16,126 bases of DNA, taken from the NCBI GenBank assembly GCA_000416085.1, contig KE356579.1, positions 2,216,993-2,233,118 on the forward strand, written 5' to 3'. This DNA comes from a halophilic archaeon J07HX64 (lineage in GTDB: Archaea > Halobacteriota > Halobacteria > Halobacteriales > Haloarculaceae). The notes under the pieces were generated by a model, which was not told the DNA's origin, searched no databases, and was given only the letters and a program-made list of their open reading frames with translations. The position numbers and the translations under genes were made by a program. Shown here piece by piece: positions 1-7,000 of the stretch (position 1 is the stretch's first letter; each line of letters begins with the position of its first letter).

Positions 1-1
1 C

Positions 2-142
2 ACGGACTCTTCACCGAGTTCGGGTGTGAATTCCAGCCGACTCGAAAGAGAAGGTCGGGAGGAATTAAATTCACCTGCGGACGCGGTGCCGACCCAAGAC
101 GGTGAAGCCTCGGGGTCGTACGGAAATCTTCGATTTCCGTGA
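2..142 (+). CDS. C-terminal tail of a TnpB (IS1341-type) gene, 5' part off the window
   Basis: An open frame enters from the left edge and runs to a TGA at 140-142, giving 46 codons. The translated tail is low-complexity and polar, and ends EASGSYGNLRFP. From memory, this resembles the long variable tail that haloarchaeal TnpB proteins carry after the zinc finger and third RuvC motif. No catalytic motif is inside the window, so identification rests on the tail and on the hairpin-rich DNA directly downstream, where an IS1341-type element would have its right end. TnpB is an RNA-guided nuclease of IS200/IS605-family elements. The tail is unlike that of the second TnpB in this window, so these would be two different elements. 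The alternative is an unrelated open frame; the left-hand flanking sequence would settle it. Confidence 0.5.
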   Translation, partial: TDSSPSSGVNSSRLEREGREELNSPADAVPTQDGEASGSYGNLRFP

Positions 143-244
143 TGAACGTTGGACACCGTCCAACGAACCTGCGAGCGGGCGATGCCCGCGAGCAGTTGAC
201 GAGAGACGCAGTCTCTCAAACTACTTGTCCCCGAGGTACTTCAC
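119..244 (+). ncRNA. array of four tri-loop hairpins; candidate TnpB guide-RNA scaffold and element right end
   Basis: Four perfect short hairpins, each with a 3-nt loop, lie in tandem: stems 120-128/132-140 (loop ttc), 147-154/158-165 (loop acc), 175-180/184-189 (loop gat) and 201-207/211-217 (loop gca). The first overlaps the putative tnpB stop codon. After them comes a short stretch ending ggtacttcac at about 244. In TnpB systems the guide RNA overlaps the tnpB 3' end, and its guide is the DNA just outside the right end. By that logic the guide here would read into the 3' end of the neighbouring cupin gene. The hairpins are seen directly; the RNA role and exact boundary are inference. Confidence 0.4.
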
Positions 245-567
245 TGGTGGGTTCCCGTCGCCGGGGCGTAGACGACTGTCATGACCAGTTCGTCCTCGAA
301 CGCCTGGAACCGGTGGTCGGTCCCCGGTTCGAGGTGGACGATATCACCAGCAGAGACAGGTGTCACGTCACCGTCGATGTTGAGCTCTGCGGTGCCAGAC
401 TCGACAACGTATATCTCGTCTTCTCCGTGGGCGTGCATATTGTCTTCGTCGCCCGGTTCGAACCGCATTATCTCGAGACTTACGTTCTCTGTTCGGAGCG
501 ACTCTGTCGATTCCGACCCGGTTTCGGCAAGTTCGTCCGCAACCTCGCGTATCTTGACTGTGTTCAT
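241..567 (-). CDS. small single-domain cupin protein
   Basis: This 108-residue protein (126 if read from a GTG at 621) is a single cupin beta-barrel. Cupin motif 1 is an exact match: G, five residues, HAH, three residues, E, six residues, G. Motif 2 is GDIVHLEPGTDH. Two His and one Glu of motif 1 plus the motif 2 His would bind a metal. Small cupins have many functions (isomerases, dioxygenases, sugar or ligand binding), so no substrate is assigned. The ATG at 565-567 is preferred because AAGGA lies a few bases before it and the residues before it look unstructured. The upstream GTG at 619-621 would overlap the PIN gene's stop as GTGA and couple the genes. The stop codon sits in the tcac that may be the end of the adjoining mobile element, so the C-terminus may have been set by that insertion. 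Confidence 0.85.
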   Translation of the reverse strand: MNTVKIREVADELAETGSESTESLRTENVSLEIMRFEPGDEDNMHAHGEDEIYVVESGTAELNIDGDVTPVSAGDIVHLEPGTDHRFQAFEDELVMTVVYAPATGTHQ

Positions 568-617
568 CGCATCCTTAGTAGGTGTCCCAGTCGCTTGTAG
601 CTTCGGAATCGGATCAC

Positions 618-1658
618 TCACCCGGTCTCGTAGGCATCGAGCACAGACTGGTCGCGTTCGAGTCTGGTCTCGACAGCGGGGCTGCGGGCCACGACATCGA
701 CCTCCTGTGCCCGCCAGTGTTGCCCCGTCTTGCCGTCCCAGACACCGTAGATGGTCACCGTCGGGAGCTTCAGAACACCGAACACGACCGCGAGCACGTA
801 CAGCGTGTCCCGTATCTCGTCCCAGGTGGCAGTCACCGCCCGCGGGGTTCCGACGGGGTACTCGACGTGCACCGCGGGCACCCCAACATCGGTTGCCCGG
901 TTGACGAACCCGCGGTCGTTAGTAAAGAGGACCACGTTCTTTCGAGCGTTCGCGGCCCACTCGCGGTATCCCTCGACGATCGCCTCGTCACCCTCGCCGG
1001 TTTCGACGACCTCCGAGCGACGGTTCGCCCGGAGCCGGCGGAACTCCGAGCTTCCGAGGAACCCGGCCCGCCGACTGCCGGCAGGCTGGTTTTCGAGGCG
1101 CTCGAACTCCGCTCCGAACGCCTCGGCAATCTGCTGTGTGTGTTGCTGTTTGAACCGCCAGTCGAGTTCGCTCTCGACCCCCGAGGAGAGTGCGTACCCG
1201 TTTATCGGCGGCCGTCGGTCGTCGTACTCGGGTCGCTGTGGGTCGATTCCGAGCACCGCCGGGATGCGCCAAGGAAAGATATTGGCGTCGATACCGGCGA
1301 AAACCGGCGCGTGTCCGGCCTCCAGGTCCGGGTAGGCGTGTCGCTCCAGAAACGAGTCGATCTCGTCCCTGTTGTGCACATCGACCAGACCGCCCGCGGT
1401 GAGTGCCTGACAGTACGTGTGGGCGTCGGGGAGGTCCTCGTAGGCGCGGGTGCCGTGGCTGAGGCGAACCTCGTCGCGCCGCGATTTGTACGTCTGTCTG
1501 CCGGCACGTATCCGGACAGTGCTCTCCTCGGCACTCTCCAGGTCGATTTCGAGTAGCGTCCCGATCTCCGCGCAGGGGTGTTCGACCGTGACGTGTTCGA
1601 CAGCCTCGGTCCAGAGCGCGTTCAGGACCGACATCAGCCCCTGCCGGGAGACGGTCAT
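618..1658 (-). CDS. PIN-domain nuclease, partner of the CARF-like protein
   Basis: The 346-residue protein has a PIN-like nuclease core at about residues 115-270. Its first strand ends in an Asp (FAGIDANIF, D124), Glu residues 162 and 164 follow in the next helix, an acidic pair sits in GDEAIVEGYREW (D224/E225), and FTNDRGF carries D248 before a final strand. This D..E..D..D layout is the Mg-binding site of PIN RNases. The N-terminal 110 residues are an extra domain I do not recognise. Residues 285-325 are hydrophobic then beta-rich and may form a small barrel or interface. The start ATG overlaps the stop of the upstream CARF-like gene (ATGA) and follows a full GGAGGTGATC ribosome binding site, so the two are translationally coupled. 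The inferred role is an RNA- or DNA-cleaving effector switched by its partner. Fold confidence is good; the exact family is unknown. Confidence 0.7.
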   Translation of the reverse strand: MTVSRQGLMSVLNALWTEAVEHVTVEHPCAEIGTLLEIDLESAEESTVRIRAGRQTYKSRRDEVRLSHGTRAYEDLPDAHTYCQALTAGGLVDVHNRDEIDSFLERHAYPDLEAGHAPVFAGIDANIFPWRIPAVLGIDPQRPEYDDRRPPINGYALSSGVESELDWRFKQQHTQQIAEAFGAEFERLENQPAGSRRAGFLGSSEFRRLRANRRSEVVETGEGDEAIVEGYREWAANARKNVVLFTNDRGFVNRATDVGVPAVHVEYPVGTPRAVTATWDEIRDTLYVLAVVFGVLKLPTVTIYGVWDGKTGQHWRAQEVDVVARSPAVETRLERDQSVLDAYETG

Positions 1659-2125
1659 CCGATCACCTCCGTGAAATCCATCAGGTCGACAGCGGTCCGT
1701 GGTACCTCCGGGTAGGGCCGGTCGTAGTATTTCGAGTCGTGGATGTAGAGGTAGTGGATGCGGTCGGCGTCGAACTGCCGGGCCGCCTGGAACGCCATCG
1801 CCGCCATGAACTTGCGCCCGGGTGTCAGGTCGACCGCGATCTCGCTGTCGGCTGGTGCATCCGTGACCGCATCGCGGTAGTATTCGGCGATGTCCTCGAA
1901 GTCACGCTCATCAGCGAGACGCTCCGTGTGAGTCGTCACGGACTCACCGTACGTATCGACGATGGCCTCGATGGTTGTCAGCGCCTCGTCTGCCGCCTCC
2001 TCGACAGACGGGTTCCTGACCAGGTGGACCGTTGTCGGGACGAACCCCTGTTCACACGCCGCCGTGACCGGGTCGACAACTGCCTGCACTGTCGGACTGG
2101 CTCTCGTCACCCACACACGTTCCAT
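1655..2125 (-). CDS. stand-alone CARF-like (Rossmann-fold ligand-sensing) protein
   Basis: This 156-residue alpha/beta protein shows the pattern of CRISPR-associated Rossmann fold (CARF) domains. The first strand, RVWVTRASPTV (residues 3-13), ends in a Ser-Pro loop. Later a strand runs into DLTPGRKFM (99-107), the counterpart of the D/N-x-T-x-G-x-K-x-M loop that binds cyclic oligoadenylate in CARF proteins, followed by a helix and the strand RIHYLYI. CARF domains normally sense nucleotide second messengers made by type III CRISPR Cas10 and control attached or partner nucleases. Here there is no fused effector; the next gene, overlapping by ATGA, is a PIN nuclease, which suggests a two-subunit switch. 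No cas gene is in the window. The ATG lies about 26 nt after a TATA-like box, in line with a leaderless transcript. It could also be a related Rossmann domain that binds another ligand. Confidence 0.6.
   Translation of the reverse strand: MERVWVTRASPTVQAVVDPVTAACEQGFVPTTVHLVRNPSVEEAADEALTTIEAIVDTYGESVTTHTERLADERDFEDIAEYYRDAVTDAPADSEIAVDLTPGRKFMAAMAFQAARQFDADRIHYLYIHDSKYYDRPYPEVPRTAVDLMDFTEVIG
1661..1670 (-). promoter_or_regulatory. strong ribosome binding site of the PIN gene
   Basis: On the minus strand GGAGGTGATC is fully complementary to the end of archaeal 16S rRNA. The GGAGG core ends 7 nt before the ATG at 1656-1658. It lies inside the last codons of the CARF-like gene. It stands out because most other genes here look leaderless, and it fixes the PIN start at an internal operon position. 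Confidence 0.85.
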
Positions 2126-2150
2126 ACTGTCCTGTATGAATTTCGAATCC

Positions 2151-2157
2151 TATAACA
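2151..2157 (-). promoter_or_regulatory. TATA-like box of the CARF/PIN/cupin operon
   Basis: On the minus strand CTGTTATAGG lies 26-32 nt before the CARF-like ATG. That spacing would put the transcription start at or just before the start codon (leaderless mRNA). All three minus-strand genes down to position 241 could be read from it. Confidence 0.5.
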
Positions 2158-2220
2158 GTTTTCTACGCCCGAGGAGAGACGACAGGCGGCGGGGTACCGA
2201 CGGCACGTGACCCGTCTGCC

Positions 2221-2239
2221 TGGTGACAGACAGTCACCA
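2221..2239. repeat. perfect 7-bp hairpin near the element's left end
   Basis: TGGTGAC and GTCACCA flank a 5-nt loop (agaca). It sits in the 233-bp gap between the CARF-like start (2125) and the DUF2080 start (2368). The rest of this gap holds the two divergent promoters and an AT-rich stretch at about 2262-2295. The hairpin is a candidate subterminal palindrome of the IS1341-type element. Confidence 0.45.
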
Positions 2240-2331
2240 CGACAGCCGACGAAAGGGTAACGTAACTTTACAAAATTTGGTTTGTTTTGGTAGTCTCCAG
2301 TATGAAACAGTACAACGCCGACGCCGCAACG

Positions 2332-2338
2332 GTTATAT
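2332..2338 (+). promoter_or_regulatory. TATA-like box of the DUF2080-tnpB pair
   Basis: GTTATAT lies 30-36 nt before the ATG at 2368 and 21-27 nt before a GTG at 2359. Transcription would start within a few bases of the coding region. Confidence 0.5.
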
Positions 2339-2367
2339 CTGTACTTGACTAATACATCGTGCGAACA

Positions 2368-2547
2368 ATGACCGAACTAACACTGGAGGTTGACGACGGG
2401 GACGTGTTCCTCATCAACGGTGAGGAAACCATCGAAAAAGAGGTCAAACCACAGGGCAACGGCGCTCACGTTATCGTCCCGAAACGCTGGACTGGCGCAC
2501 AGGTCAAAATCACGCGCATCTCAATCCCAGACTCCGACGACAAATGA
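2368..2547 (+). CDS. DUF2080 family transposon-associated small protein
   Basis: A 59-residue protein with the sequence pattern VNGEE-like (INGEETIEKEVKPQGNGAHVIVPK), then W and a basic VKITRI strand. This is typical of the small DUF2080 proteins encoded directly upstream of tnpB in haloarchaeal IS1341-type elements. The VKPQGNGAHVIVPKRW core resembles AbrB/SpoVT-type DNA-binding swapped-hairpin proteins, so a DNA-binding or regulatory role for the element is plausible but not shown. The ATG at 2368 is preferred over the GTG three codons earlier (2359) because it fits the family N-terminus. Its TGA overlaps the tnpB ATG (ATGA). Confidence 0.85.
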   Translation: MTELTLEVDDGDVFLINGEETIEKEVKPQGNGAHVIVPKRWTGAQVKITRISIPDSDDK

Positions 2548-4277
2548 CACAGCTCACCGAACAGTTCCACCTCCCGGATGACTCCCACGACGCGTGTGAC
2601 CGCCTCACCACGCTCGTCAAGAAACACAGTCGCCGATTGCTCGCTGAGGAATACTGGAGCGACGGGCATCTCGACGCCATCAGCGACCATACCGGGCAGT
2701 CCTACACATACATCCGAGACAACGACCGTGAGGACTTCGCAGACGTGACTGAATACGTCTACGACCGATTCAAGCGGTGCGTGTACCACCGCGTTACGCA
2801 CGTTCTCGACGCTCACACCGACGAGTTCCACGCCTTCCAGTTCGTGACTGACACTGTCGACGAGCGCAAGATTCGACGCATTGGCTGGAAACGACTTCGA
2901 ACACGACTGTATGATGAAGACACTCCGTACATCGAATGGCGCGTCTTGGAGTCTGTTGTCGACCAATTCAACGACTACTACGACCGGCACGGACGGTTCC
3001 CCGAAGCGTACACGGAGCTGGTCAAGACACCAGAGCCGAACGGAACGCTCCCCTACGCACCGGACAAAGGCGACTACCACATCCACGAACTCACAATCGA
3101 AGACAGTGACCTTCGATTCGTGCTGAACGCGCCGAACTCGCTCTCGCCGGGGAGCCACTATGACTGGACAAAACACGAACTTCGCCTCCCGATCCACCCC
3201 CGGTTTCAGCGGATGATCGACGCGGGAGACGCGAAAGCCCCAATACTCCACGCCTCTGAGCATGGCTACACGCTTGACGTGCCTGTGGCCGTCCCCAAGC
3301 AGGACACTGAGACTGTTGCCGACCGCGTTCTGGCAGTCGATCTCGGCGTGAAAAAACAGGCGACAGCGGTCGTGCTGGACAGCGGCGACGGCGGGACACA
3401 CGACCAACTGATGCCGCCACAGTTTCTCGACCATCCCGCGAAGAACAAACTGTTTCGTCTCAAGGCTGACGCCGAAGGCATCAATGACCGACTGGCAGAA
3501 CTCCGGCGACAGGGCAAAGACCACACAGACCGGTTCGACCACTTGGTCGGTGAGTTCCGCCAGACACGCCAGAAGGAACGCCGACTGCGCGAGCAGATCC
3601 AACACCACATAGCGAACCAGTTGGTGTGGTTAGCCGCCGAGAATAACTGTGAAACCATCATCTTCGAATCACTCGGCCAGATTGACTCTTCTGAGACGGA
3701 TGGTGCTATCGCGTGGTCGATCTCGTCGTGGGCACGAGGGGAACTGCTCGATCACGTCGAGTACAAGACCGGGTTGCTCGGAATCGAGGTTACGACAGTG
3801 AATCCGTGGGGAACGAGTCGATACTGTCCGCGCTGTGGTGAACGTGGCCGGACTGTGAACGCACCGAACGACCACGAACAGAATCGCCACGGTGGACACT
3901 TCCACTGTCGGACGTGTGGCTATGAGTGCGACCGTGACGTGGTTGGAGCGGTGAACGTCGGGCGGAAACATCTCTCAGAGAGCAAGATGGAGGAGGCGAA
4001 CCCTGCTGAGTACATCTCGACAGGGAATCACGCCAGTTTTCCATCATCCACGAGAGATGCCCGTTCTGCTGGCGTTCAGTCCGCGACCGACCAACAGGAA
4101 CCGGCGAGCGGTCGTCAGACCCACCTGTCTCAGTACTGTTCGGCGTCACTCACTGCGAAACGACGAGAGACAGATACGGGTGGACTGCATCAAAATCGCG
4201 GTAGCAACAAGACCCAGCAGTGGGTTAGTGGGAGTGTTACACGATACATCCTCGCCAGTACTACGGAATGTGGTTGA
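2544..4277 (+). CDS. tnpB: TnpB RNA-guided nuclease (IS1341-type), apparently intact
   Basis: At 577 residues this is longer than compact bacterial TnpB proteins of about 400, the extra being an N-terminal helical region and a C-terminal tail of about 100 residues. All nuclease features are present: RuvC-I VLAVDLG (D266), RuvC-II TIIFESLG (E375), a four-Cys zinc finger (C428, C431, C455, C458) and RuvC-III DRDVVGAVN (D465). TnpB cleaves DNA next to a short adjacent motif, guided by an RNA from the element's own right end. It helps retain the element after transposon excision. There is no tnpA, so any movement would need a transposase supplied elsewhere. The polar tail after residue 475 probably reflects overlap with the guide-RNA coding region. 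The gene is coupled to DUF2080 by ATGA. No frameshift or lost catalytic residue was seen. Confidence 0.95.
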   Translation: MTQLTEQFHLPDDSHDACDRLTTLVKKHSRRLLAEEYWSDGHLDAISDHTGQSYTYIRDNDREDFADVTEYVYDRFKRCVYHRVTHVLDAHTDEFHAFQFVTDTVDERKIRRIGWKRLRTRLYDEDTPYIEWRVLESVVDQFNDYYDRHGRFPEAYTELVKTPEPNGTLPYAPDKGDYHIHELTIEDSDLRFVLNAPNSLSPGSHYDWTKHELRLPIHPRFQRMIDAGDAKAPILHASEHGYTLDVPVAVPKQDTETVADRVLAVDLGVKKQATAVVLDSGDGGTHDQLMPPQFLDHPAKNKLFRLKADAEGINDRLAELRRQGKDHTDRFDHLVGEFRQTRQKERRLREQIQHHIANQLVWLAAENNCETIIFESLGQIDSSETDGAIAWSISSWARGELLDHVEYKTGLLGIEVTTVNPWGTSRYCPRCGERGRTVNAPNDHEQNRHGGHFHCRTCGYECDRDVVGAVNVGRKHLSESKMEEANPAEYISTGNHASFPSSTRDARSAGVQSATDQQEPASGRQTHLSQYCSASLTAKRRETDTGGLHQNRGSNKTQQWVSGSVTRYILASTTECG

Positions 4278-4286
4278 ATACTCCCA
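4212..4286 (+). ncRNA. candidate TnpB guide-RNA scaffold at the tnpB 3' end
   Basis: A small hairpin (ACCCA 4212-4216, TGGGT 4221-4225) is followed by a long-range stem: TGGGAGTGTT (4229-4238) pairs with AATACTCCCA (4277-4286), ten pairs with one G-U. The stem encloses the tnpB stop codon. TnpB guide RNAs usually come from exactly this overlap of tnpB 3' end and right end. Pairing is visible; expression as an RNA is inference. Confidence 0.4.
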
Positions 4287-4338
4287 AATACTACTGAAAA
4301 TCAGAACGGTTTAGCCCGCAGCACCCGCCGAGAGAGGT

Positions 4339-5043
4339 ATGCATATCGAGCAGTACGGTCCGGAGGACGGGTCGGATCTCGTCTGTGTACTGGGGTGGGG
4401 AAACAGACTCCACCACGAGAACGTCCAGTGGCTCCTCGACCAGTTCGTCGGGGAGGGGTACCGTGTCCACGGGTTCCAGATACCGACCGTCATCACCGAC
4501 TTCGAGCGCGAGTACGTCACACCGGTTGCGGAGTACGTCTCGGATCTGCCGGCGTTCCGTCTGGTGGGACACAGCGCAGGCGGACTGATCGCCGCGTATC
4601 TCGACGGCGCGCGAACGTCGACGTTTCTGAGCCCGTTCTGGGGGTTCTCGCGCGGGCAGGTCGGTGTCGACGACGCGCTCCTCGGACTGGTGTCGCGCCT
4701 CCCGGTCGACAGGGCTGTCCTCCCGAGCGGGACCGCCACCCGGAGTGCAATCGGCGAACTCGCGACAGACCGGGAACTCCGCGAGGGACCCTCCCGGGCC
4801 GCGCCGACGTTCATCCGGGAGTCCCGCCGGGCACACCGCGACCTGCCGCCGGTCGACGACGATGCGGTCGTGTTCTGTACGCTCGCGGACCGGGTCGTCT
4901 CGGTACGGGCTATCGGTGAGACTGTTCCCGCAGCGCGGACTGTCGTCTACGACGGCGGTCACGAACTGTTCGCCTCTCGTTCCCGTGCGGAACACCTCGA
5001 CACCCTGCTCACTGCTGTCGACGAGGGCGCGAGCGCGCTGTAG
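4339..5043 (+). CDS. alpha/beta hydrolase
   Basis: A 234-residue single-domain alpha/beta hydrolase with a complete catalytic triad in the expected order: Ser79 in the nucleophile elbow GHSAGG, Asp184 in LADRVVS and His208 in DGGHELF. An early VLGWGNR segment would supply the oxyanion loop. Length and layout fit small esterases, lipases or thioesterases of the haloarchaeal type. The substrate cannot be told from sequence. There is no signal peptide, so it is cytosolic. It begins about 50 bp after the IS1341-type element. A weak TTTAG box lies at 4310-4314, 25-29 nt before the ATG, and GAGAGGT directly precedes the ATG. It converges on the thermosome gene. The insertion may have replaced or moved its original promoter. 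Confidence 0.85.
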   Translation: MHIEQYGPEDGSDLVCVLGWGNRLHHENVQWLLDQFVGEGYRVHGFQIPTVITDFEREYVTPVAEYVSDLPAFRLVGHSAGGLIAAYLDGARTSTFLSPFWGFSRGQVGVDDALLGLVSRLPVDRAVLPSGTATRSAIGELATDRELREGPSRAAPTFIRESRRAHRDLPPVDDDAVVFCTLADRVVSVRAIGETVPAARTVVYDGGHELFASRSRAEHLDTLLTAVDEGASAL

Positions 5044-5277
5044 GGTCCCCGGACAGCGTCGGCGTGGTCGGGACTGCCGTCCGAAAAGTCCCGGAGGAAT
5101 ACACACGATTCTGTTGTGCACAGCACAGCAGACACCGGGGAGACGGGAAGTGTCGGGTGACCTGTGGGCACTATCGAACGGAGAGCCGCCGCTGTGGGCA
5201 TAAAAATAGAAGGAAGGTTCAGTTCGCGGGCGGTGCAGGTCGAGTCGGGTCGGGTCAGGTGTGGGCTGTGGCCGACT
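5044..5277. other. convergent intergenic region with T-rich terminator-like run
   Basis: There is no credible gene between the hydrolase stop and the thermosome stop. On the minus strand TTCCTTCTATTTTTATG (about 5200-5216) is a T-rich run downstream of the thermosome gene, typical of archaeal termination sites. Confidence 0.4.
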
Positions 5278-6963
5278 TCACATCGCGCCGCCCATGCCAC
5301 CCATACCGCCCATACCGCCGCCCATGCCGCCCATGCCGCCGCCGGGGCCGCCGGGGGCCGCGTCGTCGTCGTCGTCGTCGCCGCTGCCACCTTTCAGGTC
5401 GCCAGCAGCGATTACATCGTCGATGCGCAACAGCATGACAGCGGCCTCGGTGGCGCTCTCGATTGCCTGGGTCTTCACGCTGAGCGGCTCGACAGCCGTG
5501 CCCTCGAGGCTACCGACCTCGCCAGCCTCGGCGTCGAGACCGGACGTGGTGTTGCCGGCGTCGTGCTGACTGCGCAGTTCGACAAGCGAATCGATGGGGT
5601 CGAGTCCGGCGTTCTCGGCGAGCGTTCGCGGGACAACGTCGATTGCGTCGGCGAACGCCTCGACAGCGAGCTGCTCGCGACCGCCGACACTGTCTGCGAA
5701 GTCACGCAGACCGAGCGACAGAGCGGTTTCCGGCGCACCGCCGCCGGTCAGCACCTTGCCGTCGTCCAGTGTCGAGGCGACGACACCGAGCGCGTCCTCG
5801 ATTGCGCGCTCGACCTCGTCGACGACGTGCTCGGTACCACCGCGCAGCACCAGCGTGACCGCTCGCGCGTCGTCGACATCCTCGATGAACAGCTTCTCCT
5901 CACCATCGAGTTCGCGCTCCGCGACCGTGCCGGCAAAGCCGAGGTCGTCGGCCGTGATGTCCTCGATGGTCGAGACGACGCGGCTGCCAGTCGAACGCGA
6001 GAGCGCCTGGATGTCGGACTGCTTTGCCCGTCGGACCGCGAGGATACCCTCCTCCGCGAGGTAGTGCTGGGCCATGTCGTCGATACCCTTCTGACAGATG
6101 ACCACGTCCGCACCGGCGTCGGCGATAGAGTCGACCATCTCCTGGAGCTGTTTCTCCTCCTGGTCGAGGAACTGCTGGAGCTGGTCGGGGTCGCTGACGT
6201 TGACCTCCGTGTCGAGCTCCGTCTCGGGCACCTCGATGGCGGTGTCCAGCAGCGCGATGCCGGCGTCCTCCTTCAGCGGGGGCATATTGTCGTGGACACG
6301 CTCCTTGCCGACCACGACACCCTCGATGAGGTTCGACTCGTCGATCGAACCGCCGACGACCGTCTCGACCTGCACGTTGCCCGTGTCGATCTCGTCGTCG
6401 TCGGCAACCGAGCGCACACCCTGCACGACCAGCGAGGAGAGGTGTTCCTTCGCGCTCTCCGCGCCCTTTCCTGTCATCGCCGTGCTGGCGACGCCCTCGA
6501 GAGTCTCGGTATCGTCGTCGTCGACCTCGATCGCGATCTCTTCGAGCGTATCCTTTGCCTCCTCGGCAGCCTGACGGTACCCCTGTGCGAGGATTGTCGC
6601 GTGGATGTCCTGGTCGAGCAGGTCCTCTGCCTTCGAGAGCAGTTCACCTGCGATGACAACCGCAGTCGTGGTGCCGTCGCCGACCTCGTCCTCCTGTGTC
6701 TGGGCAACCTCGACCACCATGTTGGCGGCCGGATGCTCGATATCCATCTCGTCGAGAATCGTGACGCCGTCGTTTGTCACGACGACACTGCCCGTCGAAT
6801 CGACGAGCATCTTGTCCATCCCCTTTGGACCGAGTGTGGTCCGTACCGATTCTGCGACGGCCGTTCCGGCCGTTACGTTCATCGACTGAGCGTCCTTTCC
6901 GGAGGTCCGTTGACTCTCCTCGGACAGTACGATAAGCGGCTGATTACCCATTTGCTGAGCCAT
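5278..6963 (-). CDS. thermosome subunit (group II chaperonin)
   Basis: The 561-residue protein is a CCT/TCP-1 family chaperonin that forms the double-ring ATP-dependent folding machine of archaea. Conserved segments include [15 protein letters not shown] (the first TCP-1 signature), [19 protein letters not shown], the nucleotide-binding GDGTT (about residue 95 from the chosen start), ERAIEDAL with the ATP-hydrolysis Asp, and LTGGGAPE. The C-terminus has six Asp in a row and then GGM repeats, which project into the ring cavity in this family. The start MAQQM at 6963 is chosen over the ATG six bases upstream by comparison with remembered haloarchaeal CCT proteins. It is probably a single-gene transcript with its own TATA box. 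Haloarchaea usually have two or three paralogues; I cannot tell which this is. No defect was seen. Confidence 0.97.
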   Translation of the reverse strand: MAQQMGNQPLIVLSEESQRTSGKDAQSMNVTAGTAVAESVRTTLGPKGMDKMLVDSTGSVVVTNDGVTILDEMDIEHPAANMVVEVAQTQEDEVGDGTTTAVVIAGELLSKAEDLLDQDIHATILAQGYRQAAEEAKDTLEEIAIEVDDDDTETLEGVASTAMTGKGAESAKEHLSSLVVQGVRSVADDDEIDTGNVQVETVVGGSIDESNLIEGVVVGKERVHDNMPPLKEDAGIALLDTAIEVPETELDTEVNVSDPDQLQQFLDQEEKQLQEMVDSIADAGADVVICQKGIDDMAQHYLAEEGILAVRRAKQSDIQALSRSTGSRVVSTIEDITADDLGFAGTVAERELDGEEKLFIEDVDDARAVTLVLRGGTEHVVDEVERAIEDALGVVASTLDDGKVLTGGGAPETALSLGLRDFADSVGGREQLAVEAFADAIDVVPRTLAENAGLDPIDSLVELRSQHDAGNTTSGLDAEAGEVGSLEGTAVEPLSVKTQAIESATEAAVMLLRIDDVIAAGDLKGGSGDDDDDDAAPGGPGGGMGGMGGGMGGMGGMGGAM

Positions 6964-6978
6964 AGTCATTCCATCATT

Positions 6979-7000
6979 GAATGGGATTCTACATAAATCT
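6979..7000 (-). promoter_or_regulatory. thermosome promoter
   Basis: On the minus strand AGATTTATGT (6991-7000) is a TATA-like box 28-37 nt before the ATG at 6963. Downstream an inverted repeat, CATTC (6967-6971) and GAATG (6979-6983), flanks 7 nt just before the start codon and could be an operator for stress control. The latter is weak by itself. Confidence 0.45.

Larger units (their letters stand above)
2221..4286 (+). mobile_element. IS1341-type (IS200/IS605 family, tnpB without tnpA) element, minimal extent
   Basis: The element holds a DUF2080 gene and a tnpB gene with a 4-bp overlap and no Y1 transposase (tnpA). The left limit is placed at a perfect hairpin (2221-2227/2233-2239) before the genes, and the right limit at the end of a stem spanning the tnpB stop codon. 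IS200/IS605 elements have subterminal hairpins, no terminal inverted repeats and no target duplication, so the exact ends cannot be fixed from this copy alone. The true ends may lie tens of bases further out. The coding sequence looks less GC-rich than its neighbours. Confidence 0.7.

Noticed and set aside
582..1556. 324-codon plus-strand open frame opposite the PIN gene
   Set aside because: The minus strand has the PIN motifs, a strong ribosome site and operon overlaps; this frame has none.
2466..3608. 380-codon minus-strand open frame opposite tnpB
   Set aside because: It is a shadow of the tnpB gene, which has all catalytic motifs, and has no recognisable features of its own.
5287..5380. 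repeat cluster and trinucleotide run as a regulatory element
   Set aside because: These encode the Asp run and GGM repeats of the thermosome C-terminus, a normal feature of the family.
5164..6996. 610-codon plus-strand open frame opposite the thermosome gene
   Set aside because: It is the exact antisense of a well-conserved chaperonin. Long antisense frames are common in GC-rich haloarchaeal DNA, and its translation has no domain.
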